This document shows positions 1-9,397 of a DNA stretch of 40,997 nt, piece after piece. Made by a program: the position numbers and the translations under genes. Source of the DNA: an uncultured Acidobacteriota bacterium (GTDB lineage Bacteria > Acidobacteriota > Vicinamibacteria > Vicinamibacterales > UBA2999). The stretch is from assembly GCA_902826515.1 (NCBI GenBank), contig CADEFD010000036.1:1-40997 (forward strand). Reading direction: 5' to 3'. Under the pieces are notes generated by a model, which searched no databases, was not told the DNA's origin, and saw only the letters and a program-made list of their open reading frames with translations. Every line of letters begins with the position of its first letter. Within the stretch, counting starts at the first letter, position 1.

Positions 1-433
1 TCTCGTAGGTGCCCTGCACGATGCCCTGGCTGCCGATGTAGATCCAGGAGCCGGCCGTCATCTGCCCGTACATCATCAGGCCGAGCCGATCGAGTGCGTG
101 GAAGTGTTCCCACGTGGCCCAGTGCGGCACCAGGTTCGAGTTGGCGATGAGCACACGCGGCGCGTCACGATGTGTGCGGAAGACGCCGACGGGTTTGCCC
201 GACTGCACGAGCAGCGTCTCGTCGTCCTCGAGCGCCGTGAGCGTCTCGACGATGCGCTCGAAGGCCGGCCAGTTGCGCGCCGCTTTGCCGATGCCGCCGT
301 AGACCACCAGATCCTCGGGCCGCTCGGCCACGTCGGGATCGAGGTTGTTCATCAGCATGCGCAGCGGCGCTTCGGTCAGCCAGCTCTTTGCGGTGCGCGT
401 CGTGCCCCTCGGGGCGCGGATCACTCGACTCAT
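1..433 (-). CDS. hutU: Urocanate hydratase (urocanase), N-terminal part, cut by the window edge
   Basis: Second enzyme of histidine breakdown; it converts urocanate to 4-imidazolone-5-propionate with a tightly bound NAD+. About 144 N-terminal residues are present. Recognisable urocanase segments are [11 protein letters not shown] and the stretch [19 protein letters not shown] at the truncated end, where GSQGI is part of the family's conserved block. The ATG at 433 overlaps the hutG stop codon (ATGA), which implies translational coupling in a hutH-hutG-hutU operon. The C-terminal three quarters lie left of the window. Whether hutI follows cannot be seen. The family assignment is strong. Confidence 0.95.
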   Translation of the reverse strand, partial: MSRVIRAPRGTTRTAKSWLTEAPLRMLMNNLDPDVAERPEDLVVYGGIGKAARNWPAFERIVETLTALEDDETLLVQSGKPVGVFRTHRDAPRVLIANSNLVPHWATWEHFHALDRLGLMMYGQMTAGSWIYIGSQGIVQGTYE

Positions 434-1284
434 AGGACCCCTGTGTCTGGCGGCGACGCCTCCGGACCCTCGACAGCCCAGGACACGATGCCTTCGAGCA
501 CGCCGGTGAGCGTGGAGCGCAGGCGCGCCGCCCGCGCCTCGACATACGGTGACGGCCAGTTCGCTTCGTGCACCTCGGCCGGTTCGTCCATGTAGCCGCG
601 ACAGGCGAGCTCCATCTGGAGCGCATGCACGCCGGCCTCGGGACGCCCCAAGTGGCGCGTGATGTAGCCGCCCTTGAAGCGCCCGTTCGTGACGCGCGAC
701 ATCGCGGCGCGGTCGCACACCCGCTCGACCGCGCGCGTGAGCGTCCAGTCGCAGCTCGCGCCGTCGTTCGTGCCGATGTTGAACTGCGGCAGCTGGCCCT
801 CGAAGAGCCGCGGCACCACCGAGCGGATCGAGTGGCAGTCGTAGAGCACGATGCGCGGATGCCGGCCCATGAGCCGGGTGATCTGCGCATCGAGCGCCGC
901 GTGATACGGCGCGAAGTATCGGCGCCGGCGTTCGGCCAGGTCGCGCACCGTGGGTGCATCTCCCTCGGCGTAGAGCGGCTCGCCGTCGAAGGTCTCGGTG
1001 GGACACAGCCCGGTCGTATTCCGGCCCGGGTAGAGGGAGACGCCGCTCGGATCGCGGTTCACGTCGATCGCGGTGCGCGAGATGGCGGTGTGGACGATGG
1101 TGGCGTCGAGGTCGGCCGCAAACGCGTAGAGCCGGTCGATCCACCAGTCGGCGTCCTTGCGGGCGAGCCACGGCGACACGACGCGGGCCTCTACCTCTGG
1201 CGGCAGCACGGTTCCGGTGTGGGGCAGGCTCACGATGAGCGGCGCCGCACCGGGCGTGACCGTGAGCCAGTCGGGCGCCATCAT
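430..1284 (-). CDS. hutG: N-formylglutamate deformylase (N-formylglutamate amidohydrolase)
   Basis: About 284 residues of the N-formylglutamate amidohydrolase family, which hydrolyses N-formyl-L-glutamate to glutamate and formate, the last step of the five-step Hut route. Visible family features are [10 protein letters not shown] near residues 15-24, [11 protein letters not shown] at 71-81 and the YDCHSI motif in the middle. The protein starts ATGATG, overlapping the hutH stop; either Met is possible (1284 or 1281). It ends in an ATGA overlap with hutU. Because this is the FGase type rather than the arginase-like formiminoglutamase, the host should also carry HutF (formiminoglutamate deiminase), which is not in this window. 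Confidence 0.93.
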   Translation of the reverse strand: MMAPDWLTVTPGAAPLIVSLPHTGTVLPPEVEARVVSPWLARKDADWWIDRLYAFAADLDATIVHTAISRTAIDVNRDPSGVSLYPGRNTTGLCPTETFDGEPLYAEGDAPTVRDLAERRRRYFAPYHAALDAQITRLMGRHPRIVLYDCHSIRSVVPRLFEGQLPQFNIGTNDGASCDWTLTRAVERVCDRAAMSRVTNGRFKGGYITRHLGRPEAGVHALQMELACRGYMDEPAEVHEANWPSPYVEARAARLRSTLTGVLEGIVSWAVEGPEASPPDTGVL

Positions 1285-2840
1285 CCACGCGCTCCTCGGC
1301 TGTCGTCCGGATCGACCGTCGGCAGGTCCGCCGTGCCGGCGGCCTCGGCCAGACGGCCCGAGGTGACGAGCGCCGCCGCGAAGCGCAGATCGTCTGCCAG
1401 ATACCGGTCGTGGCCGAGCGGCGCGACGCCCGTACGCAGGAGCGCCACGGCGCGTTCGAGCCGGTCGCTCGACACGAGTGGCGCGTGGAAACCGCACCCC
1501 TGCGCGGCAGCGATGAGCTCGATGCCGATGACGGCGGCGGTGTTGGCGGCCATGCCGAGCAGGCGGCGCGCGCCGTGCGTCGCCATCGACACGTGGTCTT
1601 CCTGATTGGCCGACGTGGGAATCGAATCCACGCTGGCCGGATACGCGCGCTGCTTGTTCTCGCTCACGAGCGCGGCGGCGGTGACCTGCGCCATCATCAG
1701 GCCGGAGTTGAGCCCCGGCGACGGCGTGAGGAACGCCGGCAGCCCCGACAGCGCCGGATCGACGATCATCGCGACGCGGCGTTCGGCGATCGAACCGATC
1801 TCGCAGAGCGCGAGCGCGATCATGTCGGCGGCGAACGCCACCGGCTCGGCGTGGAAGTTGCCGCCCGAGATGACTTCCCCCGTCTCGGTGAACACGAGCG
1901 GGTTGTCGGAGACGCCGTTCGCCTCGATGGCGAGGGTGCGCGCCGACTGCCGCAGCAGATCGAGACACGCCCCCATCACCTGCGGCTGACAGCGCACGCA
2001 GTACGGATCCTGCACGCGCGTGTCGCCCACGAGATGCGACTGGCGGATCGCGCTGCCCTTCATGAGCGCGGCGAGCGCCGCCGCGGCGTCGATCTGCCCC
2101 GGCTGCCCGCGCAGCGCCTGGATGCGCGGATCGAACGGCCCGTCCGAACCTTTGGCTGCGTCGGTCGTGAGCGCGCCGGTCACGAGCGCGGCCTGGAAGA
2201 CGCGCTCGGTCTCGAACAACGCGGCAAGCGCCAGCGCCGTCGAGGCCTGCGTGCCGTTGAGGAGCGCCAGCCCTTCCTTCGGCCCGAGCACGACCGGCGC
2301 CAGACCGGCCGCGGCGAGCGCCTCGGCCGCCGGCACCCGCGCGCCGCGCACGTCGAACTCACCCACGCCGATGAGCGCGGCCGCCATGTGCGCCAGCGGC
2401 GCGAGATCACCGGACGCGCCGACCGACCCCTGGGCCGGTACCACCGGCACGAGGTCCTGCGCCAGACACGCGCCGAGCGCCTCGAGCGTGGACCAGCGGA
2501 TGCCGCTCGCTCCCTGCGCGAGGCTCGCCAGCTTCAGCGCCATCATCAGGCGCGCGACCGGCACCGGCAGCGGCTCGCCCACGCCGACACAGTGCGACAG
2601 CACGATGTTGCGCTGGAGCGTCGTGAGGTCGTGAGCGTCGATGCGCACCGACGCCAGCTTGCCGAAGCCGGTGTTCACGCCGTAGACGGGCGCTCCGGCC
2701 GCGACCACCTGATCGATGACGCGGGCACCGGCCTCGACGCGCGGCTTCGCCGCCGGGTCGAGCGCCGCGCCGGCTCCGAAATAGATGGCCCGCCAGGTGG
2801 CCAGGGACGTGGAGCCGGCCGACAGAGTCTCGATGCGCAC
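1281..2840 (-). CDS. hutH: Histidine ammonia-lyase
   Basis: First step of histidine catabolism: non-oxidative deamination of L-histidine to trans-urocanate and ammonia. The Ala-Ser-Gly triplet that cyclises into the MIO electrophile is present in [13 protein letters not shown]. Other conserved blocks are [40 protein letters not shown] and [12 protein letters not shown] chose the GTG at 2840 over an upstream TTG at 2855. The GTG has a GAGAGG ribosome-binding site 8 nt upstream, and it numbers the MIO triplet 142-144, as in the Pseudomonas putida enzyme. Length is 519 aa, normal for the family. It is first in the hut operon and diverges from the zinc-ribbon gene at 2954. Confidence 0.96.
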   Translation of the reverse strand: MRIETLSAGSTSLATWRAIYFGAGAALDPAAKPRVEAGARVIDQVVAAGAPVYGVNTGFGKLASVRIDAHDLTTLQRNIVLSHCVGVGEPLPVPVARLMMALKLASLAQGASGIRWSTLEALGACLAQDLVPVVPAQGSVGASGDLAPLAHMAAALIGVGEFDVRGARVPAAEALAAAGLAPVVLGPKEGLALLNGTQASTALALAALFETERVFQAALVTGALTTDAAKGSDGPFDPRIQALRGQPGQIDAAAALAALMKGSAIRQSHLVGDTRVQDPYCVRCQPQVMGACLDLLRQSARTLAIEANGVSDNPLVFTETGEVISGGNFHAEPVAFAADMIALALCEIGSIAERRVAMIVDPALSGLPAFLTPSPGLNSGLMMAQVTAAALVSENKQRAYPASVDSIPTSANQEDHVSMATHGARRLLGMAANTAAVIGIELIAAAQGCGFHAPLVSSDRLERAVALLRTGVAPLGHDRYLADDLRFAAALVTSGRLAEAAGTADLPTVDPDDSRGARG

Positions 2841-2903
2841 GAAACGGCCTCTCAAACGCGGGGAAGGCGTGTGGGGCGGGCGACATGGCGCCCGCGCGCC
2901 GGA

Positions 2904-2909
2904 ATTCTA
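2904..2909 (-). promoter_or_regulatory. Candidate -10 box for the hut operon
   Basis: TAGAAT on the minus strand, about 63 bp before the hutH start, in an otherwise GC-rich divergent spacer. No convincing -35 hexamer lies 16-18 bp upstream, so this is tentative. I see no recognisable HutC-type operator. Confidence 0.3.
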
Positions 2910-2939
2910 CCGTGAAGGCGCTGGCCGCGGGGGGTGAGA

Positions 2940-2945
2940 TATGCT
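2940..2945 (+). promoter_or_regulatory. Candidate -10 box for the zinc-ribbon gene
   Basis: TATGCT ends 8 nt before the ATG at 2954. A start site 6-8 nt downstream of the hexamer would put the 5' end within 0-3 nt of the start codon. The same spacing recurs at several genes in this window. No clear -35 box is visible. Confidence 0.35.
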
Positions 2946-2953
2946 TGACGCCG

Positions 2954-3703
2954 ATGCTTCCCGCCCTCGACGCCCTCATCGCCCTGCAGGACCTGGACAC
3001 GCGGGCGGAGGCGGCGCGCCGCCGGCTCTCCGACGCGCCGGTGAAGGTGGCGGCCCTCGATGCCACACTGGCCGGCGCCACGCTGGCGCTCGAGACGGCG
3101 AAGGCCGCACTCGCCGAATCGCAGACCGCCCGCCGCGAACTCGAAAAGGAAGCCGCCGTCGCCCAGCAGCGCGTCTCGAAGTACAAAGAGCAGCTGATGC
3201 AGGCGAAGGACAACAAGCAGTTCCACGCCCTGCAGCACGAGATTGCGACCTTCTCCGCCGAAGTGCAGCGCGTCGAGGAGCTCGAGATCGGACGGATGCT
3301 CGAGGTGGACGAACGCACTGCCGTGATGAAGGCGGCGGAAGCGACGCTCGCCACCGAGAAGAAGCGCGTCACGGCCGAGAAGAGCGCCATCGAGGCCGAC
3401 GCGGCCACCGTCGCTGCCGAGCTGGCCACGCTGCAGGCGGCCCGCGGCGACCTGGCGAAGACGATCGACGCCCGCCTGCTCACGACCTACGAGACCGTCG
3501 CGAAGCAGCGCAAGGGCACCGGCATCTCGCGCGTGGTCGACGGCCTGTGCGAGGCGTGCCGCGTGCGCCTGCGGCCGCATCTCTACAACCAGTTGCGCGC
3601 TGGCGATCAGATCATCCAGTGCGAGAGCTGCGTGCGGATCCTCTACTGGATCGCGCCGCCCAAGGCCGAGGACGCGCCGGCCGAGCCGCCCCCGGCGTCG
3701 TAA
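2954..3703 (+). CDS. Coiled-coil protein with C-terminal C4 zinc ribbon (CT398/DUF164-like)
   Basis: A 249-residue protein. Residues roughly 5-175 are Ala/Glu/Lys/Arg-rich heptads predicted to form a long antiparallel coiled coil. A zinc ribbon follows, with cysteines C199, C202, C223 and C226 (CEAC and CESC). This is the architecture of the widespread CT398/DUF164 family; a Chlamydia member is reported to interact with sigma-54 and type III secretion components, but a general function is not established. I chose ATG 2954, where LPALDALIALQDLD begins as in relatives. An in-frame TTG at 2945 has a better-spaced GGTGAG and cannot be excluded. The tail is Pro/Ala-rich. The gene converges on pgeF and shares a hairpin with it. 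Confidence 0.85.
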   Translation: MLPALDALIALQDLDTRAEAARRRLSDAPVKVAALDATLAGATLALETAKAALAESQTARRELEKEAAVAQQRVSKYKEQLMQAKDNKQFHALQHEIATFSAEVQRVEELEIGRMLEVDERTAVMKAAEATLATEKKRVTAEKSAIEADAATVAAELATLQAARGDLAKTIDARLLTTYETVAKQRKGTGISRVVDGLCEACRVRLRPHLYNQLRAGDQIIQCESCVRILYWIAPPKAEDAPAEPPPAS

Positions 3704-3728
3704 GCGCTCCCCGGTTCACCCGCTTACG
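3699..3728. terminator. Hairpin shared by two convergent stop codons
   Basis: A perfect 8-bp inverted repeat (3699-3706 CGTAAGCG and 3721-3728 CGCTTACG) with a 14-nt loop. The left arm contains the TAA of the zinc-ribbon gene, and the right arm contains the TAA of pgeF read on the other strand. There is no T-tract on either side, so if it stops transcription it is not a classical intrinsic terminator. Confidence 0.4.
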
Positions 3729-4503
3729 CGCGCGCCGGCGCGACGATGAGCGCCGCCATCCGTCCCGCCTGGTCTCCGTCCGCGCGGAACGACTCGAACA
3801 CCTCGCGATGGGTCTGCGTGCAGAGGGCCGCCACATGGATGTGCTCGGCCTTCACGCCTGACTGCTGCAGCAGATCGCGATTCGCCGTCCACAGATCGAG
3901 GACGAGTCGCGTGTCGTCGTCGCGGAACCAGCGATTCGTGAGCGCCGGGGGATGGCCGGCCTCTGCGAACGCGGTGCGCAGTTCCGGTCCCACGGCGTAA
4001 CAACACGGGCCGATGCTCGGGCCGATCGCGGCCACGAGCGACGCCGGGTCCACGCCCCATTCGCGCGTGAGTGTCGCCACGGTGGCGCCGACGATGTTGG
4101 CGGCCGTGCCGCGCCAGCCGGCATGCACCGCGGCAACGGCGCCGGTCACCGGGTCGGCCAGCAGCACCGGCACGCAGTCGGCCGCCACGACCGCCACGGC
4201 GGTGCCGGGGTCGCGCGTCACGGCGGCATCGGCATCCGGCGCGGGCTGGTCGAGTTCGCCGGCGCGCACCACGCGCACGACGGCCCCGTGCACCTGGCGC
4301 ACGCGGCCGATGCGGGGCACCGCGCAGCCCACCGACGCCGCGGCCTCCGTCCACGCGTCCCCGGCGCGTTCGCCGGGGCGCAACCGCAGTTGCCGCGAGG
4401 TGAACCCGTGTTGCGCGAGTCCGTCGAGCGCGCGGCAGCGCAGCATCGGTCCCCAGGGCTCCGTGGTCCAGTGGAAATCAGGCGGCGGCGTGGGCAGGGT
4501 CAT
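3724..4503 (-). CDS. pgeF: Laccase-domain protein PgeF/YfiH (peptidoglycan editing factor or purine nucleoside phosphorylase)
   Basis: A 259-residue member of the DUF152/multicopper-polyphenol-oxidase-fold family. The conserved metal-site residues are present: His72 (RQVHG), Cys110 (AADCVPVLLAD) and His127 (VHAGWRGT). So are IGPSIGPCCYAVG and a C-terminal CTQTH motif. Family members have been reported as cytosolic enzymes that remove mis-incorporated residues from UDP-MurNAc precursors (PgeF in E. coli) and as purine nucleoside phosphorylases; the sequence does not separate these roles. In many bacteria the gene sits near division genes, and here the dcw cluster begins 2.4 kb away. I chose ATG 4503; the reading frame is open further upstream, but that extension does not look like the family. 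Confidence 0.88.
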   Translation of the reverse strand: MTLPTPPPDFHWTTEPWGPMLRCRALDGLAQHGFTSRQLRLRPGERAGDAWTEAAASVGCAVPRIGRVRQVHGAVVRVVRAGELDQPAPDADAAVTRDPGTAVAVVAADCVPVLLADPVTGAVAAVHAGWRGTAANIVGATVATLTREWGVDPASLVAAIGPSIGPCCYAVGPELRTAFAEAGHPPALTNRWFRDDDTRLVLDLWTANRDLLQQSGVKAEHIHVAALCTQTHREVFESFRADGDQAGRMAALIVAPARA

Positions 4504-4697
4504 CGGTGGGTCAAGGCGGAACGGCGCGCGCGTGCGGCAACCGCGGTTGACGACGGCGCCGGCCCGCGCAGCCGCCAGTCGCCCGGGTCTCGAAGGATTA
4601 TCGCGGAAAAGCAGCGGGTGCGCTGCGTGGCACGGCGGTTGAACAGGCCCGGGGCACAGCCGCTCCACACATTTCGCGAGCGGCGGGAGCACACAAC

Positions 4698-5039
4698 ATG
4701 CTGGTCAAGATCTCGCCAAACGACAAGGGCAGCCCGGTCGGCAAACTCGCCGACGCCGAACTCCACTTCACCGAGGGGCCGCTGGCCGGCCTGAAACTCC
4801 TCGGTTTCGCCGTCTGGGAACGCCGCAACGGCTCGGGCCGCAACGTCACGTTCCCGTCGCGGCAGTACTCGGTGAACGGCGAGCGCCGCACCTACGCCCT
4901 GCTGCGGCCGATGACCGAGGTGAAGGCCCAGGATCACATCCGCGACCTGGTGCTGAGCGCCTACGCGAAGTTCGAGGCGGAGGCGGTCGACGATCAGGCG
5001 TCCGACGCCGCCGATGAGGCGGCGCCGCCGCCCTGGTAA
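4698..5039 (+). CDS. Small conserved protein resembling SpoVG
   Basis: A 113-residue protein preceded by a CGGGAG ribosome-binding site 8 nt before the ATG. I do not know it by name. By eye, residues about 18-95 follow the pattern of SpoVG: a beta strand (ADAELHF), a second strand ending in an aromatic/charged turn (LLGFAVWERRNGSGRNVTFP), a basic segment (SRQYSVNGERRTYALLRP) and an amphipathic helix (IRDLVLSAYAKFEAE). SpoVG proteins are small nucleic-acid-binding regulators with the same strand-strand-RxxxDGxxRD-helix order. The last 20 residues are acidic and Pro/Ala-rich, so probably disordered. It stands alone, converging on the radical-SAM gene with a 10-bp gap. The gene is very likely real; the SpoVG link is only a suggestion. 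Confidence 0.7.
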   Translation: MLVKISPNDKGSPVGKLADAELHFTEGPLAGLKLLGFAVWERRNGSGRNVTFPSRQYSVNGERRTYALLRPMTEVKAQDHIRDLVLSAYAKFEAEAVDDQASDAADEAAPPPW

Positions 5040-5049
5040 GACGCTCCCG

Positions 5050-6795
5050 CTACGAGAGGATCGGCAGCAGGCGCGCGTTCTCCTGCTGCCGCTTCGGCGG
5101 CAGCGTCCACTCGGCGCGCTGGCCCTTGGCGAACTCGTTGCGGAAGAACGCGTCCTTCATGCCGCCGTCGATGATGTCCCACGGCAGCATCTTGTCGTTC
5201 GTGCGATCGCGGTAGATGTAGAACTCGGCGTCCACGCCCGATTCCTGCACCGCGGCGCGCCACTGGCCGCCGTTGCGTTCGGCGGCTTCGATGGCCGGCG
5301 CCACCCGCCGGTCGCCGAGCGACATGAGCGCCTGATAGTACGAGTGCCGCTCGCTTTTGATGTTGAAGTACACGTGCTCGAGGTTGTCCACGAGGGCGTG
5401 CAGGCGCTTCATCTTGCGCTCGATCTCGCGGGTGTCGGTCATCGGCAGCCACTGATAACTCGTGCCCGGCTTCGGCACGAGCGGGTTCACGCTGCCGATG
5501 ATCCGGCCCGCGTGGCCGCGCCCGCGGGCGTACTTCAGCATGATGTCCCGCAGCTGCACCGTCTGGTCGCGCATCGCCTCGAGATCCTCGTCGGTCTCGG
5601 TGGGCAGGCCGATCATGTAGTAGAGCTTCAGGTTCTCGATGCCGCTCGCGAAGATGAGCTCCGCCTTCTCCAGGATCTCGTCGTTCGTGACCGTCTTGTT
5701 GATGACGCGCCGCAGCCGGTCGGAGCCGGTCTCCGGCGCGATCGTGAGCGTCCGCTCACCACTCCGCTGGAGCAGGCCGACGATTTCCGGCGTCAGGTCG
5801 TCGAGCCGGAGCGACGCCGGACTGATCGAATAGCCCATCGCCGCAAGGCTCGTGAGGATCCGCTCGATCTCGGGATGGTCGCAGAGCGCGATCGACACGA
5901 GCCCCACCCGGCTCGAGTGGGCGCGCGCCGCCTGCGCCAGTTCGAGGATGCGATCGGCCGGGAACGCCCGCACGGGCAGGTAGTTGTAGCCCGCCCAGCA
6001 GAACCGGCACAGGTTGGCGCAGCCGCGCACCACCTCGATGAGGAACCGCGAGCCGAACTCGGTGTCGGGTGTGAAGATCGACGTGCACGGCGGGTCCACC
6101 GCCTCGGTGGTCTTGAGGGCCGCCTTCTTCACGACCGGCGGGGCGCCGGTGCCGTCCTTCGGCACGTAGGCGTCGATCGTGTTGTCGTCGCGGTAGTGCA
6201 CGTCGTAGAACGAGGGGATGTAGAACCCGCGCCGCGCGGCGAGCTTCTTCAGCAGGTCGTCGCGGGACGTGGCTTCGGACACCGCCGCGAGCAGCGACGG
6301 CACCAGCACCTCGCCTTCACCGGCGGCAATCACGTCGGCGAAGAGCGCGAGCGGCTCGGGGTTCACGAACGTGACCGCGCCGCCAATCACCACCAGCGGA
6401 TGACGGTGGTTGCGGTCGGCCGCGCGCAGCGGCAGGCCGGCCAGCCGCAGCATCGTGAGCACGTTGGTGTAGTCCCATTCGAACGACACCGAGAAGGCGA
6501 GCACGTCGAGGTCGTTCAGCGGCGTCTGCGACTCGATGGTCACGAGGCGGGCGTTCTGCTGCACGAGCGCCGCCAGTTCCTGCTTGGGCGGCAGGAACAC
6601 CCGTTCGCAGACGGTATCCGGATGGTCGTTGAACAGACGGTAAACCGTCTGGAAGCCGAGATTCGACATCCCGACGAAATAGGTATTCGGGAAGGCGAGG
6701 CCCACCCGCATCTTGTCCACGTGCGGCTTCTGCACGTAGCCGACTTCCTTCGAGAGGGTCAGGCGGGCGGCGGCGCGTTGGTCGATTGGGGGCAT
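5050..6795 (-). CDS. B12-binding-like radical SAM protein (TIGR03960-like)
   Basis: A 581-residue protein. Residues 1-170 form a Rossmann-like domain of the B12-binding-associated type (GLAFPNTYFVGMSNLG, FSVSFEWDY, VIGGAVTFVNPEP) but lack the DxHxxG motif of true cobalamin ligands. The radical-SAM core carries C259, C263 and C266 (RGCANLCRFCWAGY), which would hold the [4Fe-4S] cluster that cleaves SAM. Downstream are SLRLDDLTPEIV and TIAPETGSDRLRRVINK, typical of the core strands. The substrate of this family is unknown to me. In many genomes relatives are followed by or fused to a DUF2344 domain; that part is absent here. The gene lies 83 bp downstream of ftsZ on the same strand and may be partly co-transcribed with the dcw cluster. 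Confidence 0.85.
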   Translation of the reverse strand: MPPIDQRAAARLTLSKEVGYVQKPHVDKMRVGLAFPNTYFVGMSNLGFQTVYRLFNDHPDTVCERVFLPPKQELAALVQQNARLVTIESQTPLNDLDVLAFSVSFEWDYTNVLTMLRLAGLPLRAADRNHRHPLVVIGGAVTFVNPEPLALFADVIAAGEGEVLVPSLLAAVSEATSRDDLLKKLAARRGFYIPSFYDVHYRDDNTIDAYVPKDGTGAPPVVKKAALKTTEAVDPPCTSIFTPDTEFGSRFLIEVVRGCANLCRFCWAGYNYLPVRAFPADRILELAQAARAHSSRVGLVSIALCDHPEIERILTSLAAMGYSISPASLRLDDLTPEIVGLLQRSGERTLTIAPETGSDRLRRVINKTVTNDEILEKAELIFASGIENLKLYYMIGLPTETDEDLEAMRDQTVQLRDIMLKYARGRGHAGRIIGSVNPLVPKPGTSYQWLPMTDTREIERKMKRLHALVDNLEHVYFNIKSERHSYYQALMSLGDRRVAPAIEAAERNGGQWRAAVQESGVDAEFYIYRDRTNDKMLPWDIIDGGMKDAFFRNEFAKGQRAEWTLPPKRQQENARLLPILS

Positions 6796-6821
6796 GGGCG
6801 GGGACGTCTGCCCCCGCCGCT

Positions 6822-6827
6822 AGTGTA
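6822..6827 (-). promoter_or_regulatory. Candidate -10 box for the radical SAM gene
   Basis: TACACT on the minus strand ends 26 nt before the ATG at 6795. No good -35 is seen. It would allow expression independent of ftsZ read-through. Confidence 0.3.
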
Positions 6828-6847
6828 CTACCCGATTCCAGCTCGAC

Positions 6848-6871
6848 CGTGGACTCGCCAGCGTGTCCACG
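6848..6871 (-). terminator. Hairpin just after ftsZ
   Basis: A perfect 7-bp stem CGTGGAC/GTCCACG with a 10-nt loop begins 7 nt after the ftsZ stop. There is no T-tract, so it may attenuate or protect the 3' end rather than terminate fully. Confidence 0.35.
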
Positions 6872-6878
6872 CTCAGGA

Positions 6879-8165
6879 CTACTCGTTCTGGCGCCGCAGG
6901 AACGCCGGCACGTCGAGCTCCATCGTGAGGTCCACTTCCCCGGGCTCGAGGTGGCTTTCCATGAGCGGCACGCCGCCCACGATCGCCCGCCCCTGCATCG
7001 GCATCTCGATCGACGGACGCCGCGAGATGTTCGGCCGCTGTCCCGCGGTGGCGTCGATGGCGTTGGCGCCGGCGCCGGCGCGCAGGTGCGCCGTGTAGTT
7101 CGACAGGTCCACCGGGGTGGTCGACGGCGCCGCCGGAATCGAGCGGCCGGCGCGCGCGTGTTCGAATCCGGTGGCAATCACCGTGATCTTCACCTTGCCG
7201 GCAAGCGTCGGGTCCACGACCGCGCCGAAGATGATGTTGGCGTCTTCGTGCGCCGCTTCCTGGATGATCGACAGCGCGTCGTTCACTTCCATGAGCGACA
7301 TGTCGGGGCCGCCGGTCACGTTCACGATCACGCCGCGGGCGCCGTTCACGCTGGCGTCTTCGAGCAGCGGGCTCGACACCGCGCGATTGGCGGCATCGAC
7401 GGCGCGCGTCGGGCCATCGCCCATCGCCGTGCCCATCATCGCCACGCCCATGCCCGACATGATCGTCTTCACGTCGGCGAAGTCGAGGTTGATGATGCCG
7501 GGCACGAGAATGAGGTCCGAGATGCCCTGGATGGCCTGGCGCAGCACGTCGTCGGCGGTGACGAACGCGTCGAGCATCGAGGTCTGGCGATCGATCACCG
7601 AGAGCAGCCGCTCGTTCGGAATCGTGATCACCGTGTCCACCGAATCGCGCAGCGCGTCGAGGCCGTGCGCGGCCTGCAGCAGTCGCTTCTTGCCCTCGAA
7701 CTTGAACGGCTTGGTCACGACCGCGATCGTGAGCGCGCCGAGCTCGGTCGCGAGGCTGGCGATGACCGGCGCGGCGCCCGTGCCGGTGCCGCCGCCGAGG
7801 CCGGTGGTGACGAACACCATGTCGGCGCCGCTCAGCGCCGAGATGAGCGCGTCGGTGTCCTCGAGCGCGGCCTGGCGGCCCACGTTCGGGTCGGCGCCGG
7901 CGCCGAGGCCCTTCGTGAGCTTGCTGCCGATCTGGATCTTGACCGGCGCCGGGTTCGAGCGCAGCGCCTGGGCGTCGGTGTTGGCGACCATGAACTCGAC
8001 GCCCGACAGCCCCGCCTGCACCATGCGCGACACGGCGTTGCCGCCGCCGCCGCCGACGCCCACGACCTTGATGCGCGCGCCGCTGCGGAGTTCCTCGTCC
8101 AGGGTGAGCCGAAGCGTGTCGGCCACATCGGCCATCGAGGCCTGAGGTTTCAACCATCCGTCCAT
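6879..8165 (-). CDS. ftsZ: Cell division GTPase FtsZ
   Basis: Tubulin homologue that polymerises with GTP into the Z-ring at midcell. Length is 428 aa. The GTP-binding signature GGGTGTG is at residues 124-130, the N-terminal [11 protein letters not shown] at 35-45 and the T7 loop NLDFADVK at 226-233. After a roughly 85-residue variable linker, the protein ends in [12 protein letters not shown], the conserved C-terminal peptide that binds FtsA. The ATG at 8165 overlaps the ftsA stop (TGATG). A second in-frame Met at residue 11 would also give a plausible start. It is the last gene of the dcw cluster, in the usual order ftsQ-ftsA-ftsZ. Confidence 0.98.
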   Translation of the reverse strand: MDGWLKPQASMADVADTLRLTLDEELRSGARIKVVGVGGGGGNAVSRMVQAGLSGVEFMVANTDAQALRSNPAPVKIQIGSKLTKGLGAGADPNVGRQAALEDTDALISALSGADMVFVTTGLGGGTGTGAAPVIASLATELGALTIAVVTKPFKFEGKKRLLQAAHGLDALRDSVDTVITIPNERLLSVIDRQTSMLDAFVTADDVLRQAIQGISDLILVPGIINLDFADVKTIMSGMGVAMMGTAMGDGPTRAVDAANRAVSSPLLEDASVNGARGVIVNVTGGPDMSLMEVNDALSIIQEAAHEDANIIFGAVVDPTLAGKVKITVIATGFEHARAGRSIPAAPSTTPVDLSNYTAHLRAGAGANAIDATAGQRPNISRRPSIEMPMQGRAIVGGVPLMESHLEPGEVDLTMELDVPAFLRRQNE

Positions 8166-9397
8166 CAGAAGAACTCCTTGAATACGGTTCGCAGCCGGCT
8201 GACCATGCGGGTAATGGCGCCGCCACCGACGCCTGCGGGTTCGTGCTGGCGATGGCGATGGGCGTACAACACGAGGCCCAGCGCCGACGCGCAAGCGGGG
8301 TTGCTGAGGTGGTCGGCGAGGCCGCCGACGCCGGCCGGCACGCCGCGCCGCATCGGCAGGTCGAAGATCTGCTCGGCGATCTCCGAGAGGCCGTCGAGCA
8401 CGGCGCCGCCGCCGGTCAGCACGAGACCGGAGTTGAGCGACTTCTCGTAGCCGGCCTTGCTGATCTCGTCCCATGCGAGGTGGAAGAGCTCCTCGGCACG
8501 CGGCTGCAGAATGTCCGACAGGATGCGGCGCGCCATCACGCGCGGCCGCCGGCCGCCGACGCTCGCCACCTCGATCGTCTCGTCTTCGTCCACCATGCCC
8601 GAGAGCGCGCAGCCGGAGCGGCGCTTGACCTTCTCGGCTTCGGGAATCGGCGTGCGCAGCCCGACGGCGATGTCGTTCGTGAAGTGATCGCCGCCGACGC
8701 CGATGACGGCGGTGTGCCAGAGCGCGCCGCGCTCGAAGATCGCCAGATCCGCCGTGCCGCCGCCGATGTCGAGCAGCGCCACGCCGAGTTCCCGCTCGTC
8801 GGGCGTGAGCACGGCCTCGGCCGCGGCGAGCTGGCCGATGACCATGTCCTTCACTTCGATGCCGGCGCGGTTCACGCACGACACCAGGTTCTGCGTGGAG
8901 GTGGTGGCGCCGGTCACGATGTGGACGTTGACCTCGAGGCGGGCGCCGGTCATGCCCACGGGCGCGCCGATGCCGTCCTGGTCGTCGACGACGAAGTCCT
9001 GCGGCAGCACGTGCAGCACTTCGCGGCCGGCCGGCAGCGACACCGCCCGCGCGGCGTCGAGCGCGCGGCGCACGTCTTCGCGGGTGATCTCGCGGTTCTT
9101 GCCGGCCACGGCAACCACGCCGCGGCTGTTGAACCCCTTGATGTGCGGCCCGCTCACCGCCAGGTGGGCGGCGTCGATCTCGACGCCGGCCATGAGCTCC
9201 GCCTCCTCGACCGACTTCTTGATCGAGTCGACGGCGGCTTCGAGGTTGACGACGACACCGCGCTTGAGGCCCTTCGACTCGGCGACGCCGATGCCGATGA
9301 CGTCAAGGCTGCCGTCGTCGGACACCTCGCCCACCACCGTGCACACCTTCGAGGTGCCGATGTCGAGTCCGACGATGTACCGCTCGCTTCGTGCCAC
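8165..9397 (-). CDS. ftsA: Cell division protein FtsA
   Basis: Actin-like ATPase that tethers FtsZ to the membrane and signals to FtsW/FtsI. Length is 410 aa. Seen: phosphate-1 motif [16 protein letters not shown] near the N-terminus, the SHS2/1C region ([12 protein letters not shown]), the phosphate-2 motif [14 protein letters not shown] and the adenosine motif [12 protein letters not shown]. The C-terminus [14 protein letters not shown] is a basic amphipathic helix, as expected for the membrane-targeting segment. The start is GTG at 9397, overlapping the ftsQ stop by one base (TAGTG). Confidence 0.97.
   Translation of the reverse strand: MARSERYIVGLDIGTSKVCTVVGEVSDDGSLDVIGIGVAESKGLKRGVVVNLEAAVDSIKKSVEEAELMAGVEIDAAHLAVSGPHIKGFNSRGVVAVAGKNREITREDVRRALDAARAVSLPAGREVLHVLPQDFVVDDQDGIGAPVGMTGARLEVNVHIVTGATTSTQNLVSCVNRAGIEVKDMVIGQLAAAEAVLTPDERELGVALLDIGGGTADLAIFERGALWHTAVIGVGGDHFTNDIAVGLRTPIPEAEKVKRRSGCALSGMVDEDETIEVASVGGRRPRVMARRILSDILQPRAEELFHLAWDEISKAGYEKSLNSGLVLTGGGAVLDGLSEIAEQIFDLPMRRGVPAGVGGLADHLSNPACASALGLVLYAHRHRQHEPAGVGGGAITRMVSRLRTVFKEFF

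Noticed and set aside
4597-4602. GATAAT on the minus strand as pgeF promoter
   Set aside because: About 93 bp before the chosen start with neither a -35 nor an extended -10; too weak to call.
5014-7098. Long open frame on the plus strand opposite the radical-SAM gene
   Set aside because: Its codons mirror the GC-rich third positions of the real gene on the other strand. The translation is Arg/His/Gly/Val-rich with no domain, and it crosses the ftsZ-radical-SAM spacer.
7150-7175. GTTCGAATCC, like a tRNA T-loop
   Set aside because: It lies inside the conserved FtsZ coding sequence, and no cloverleaf stems surround it.
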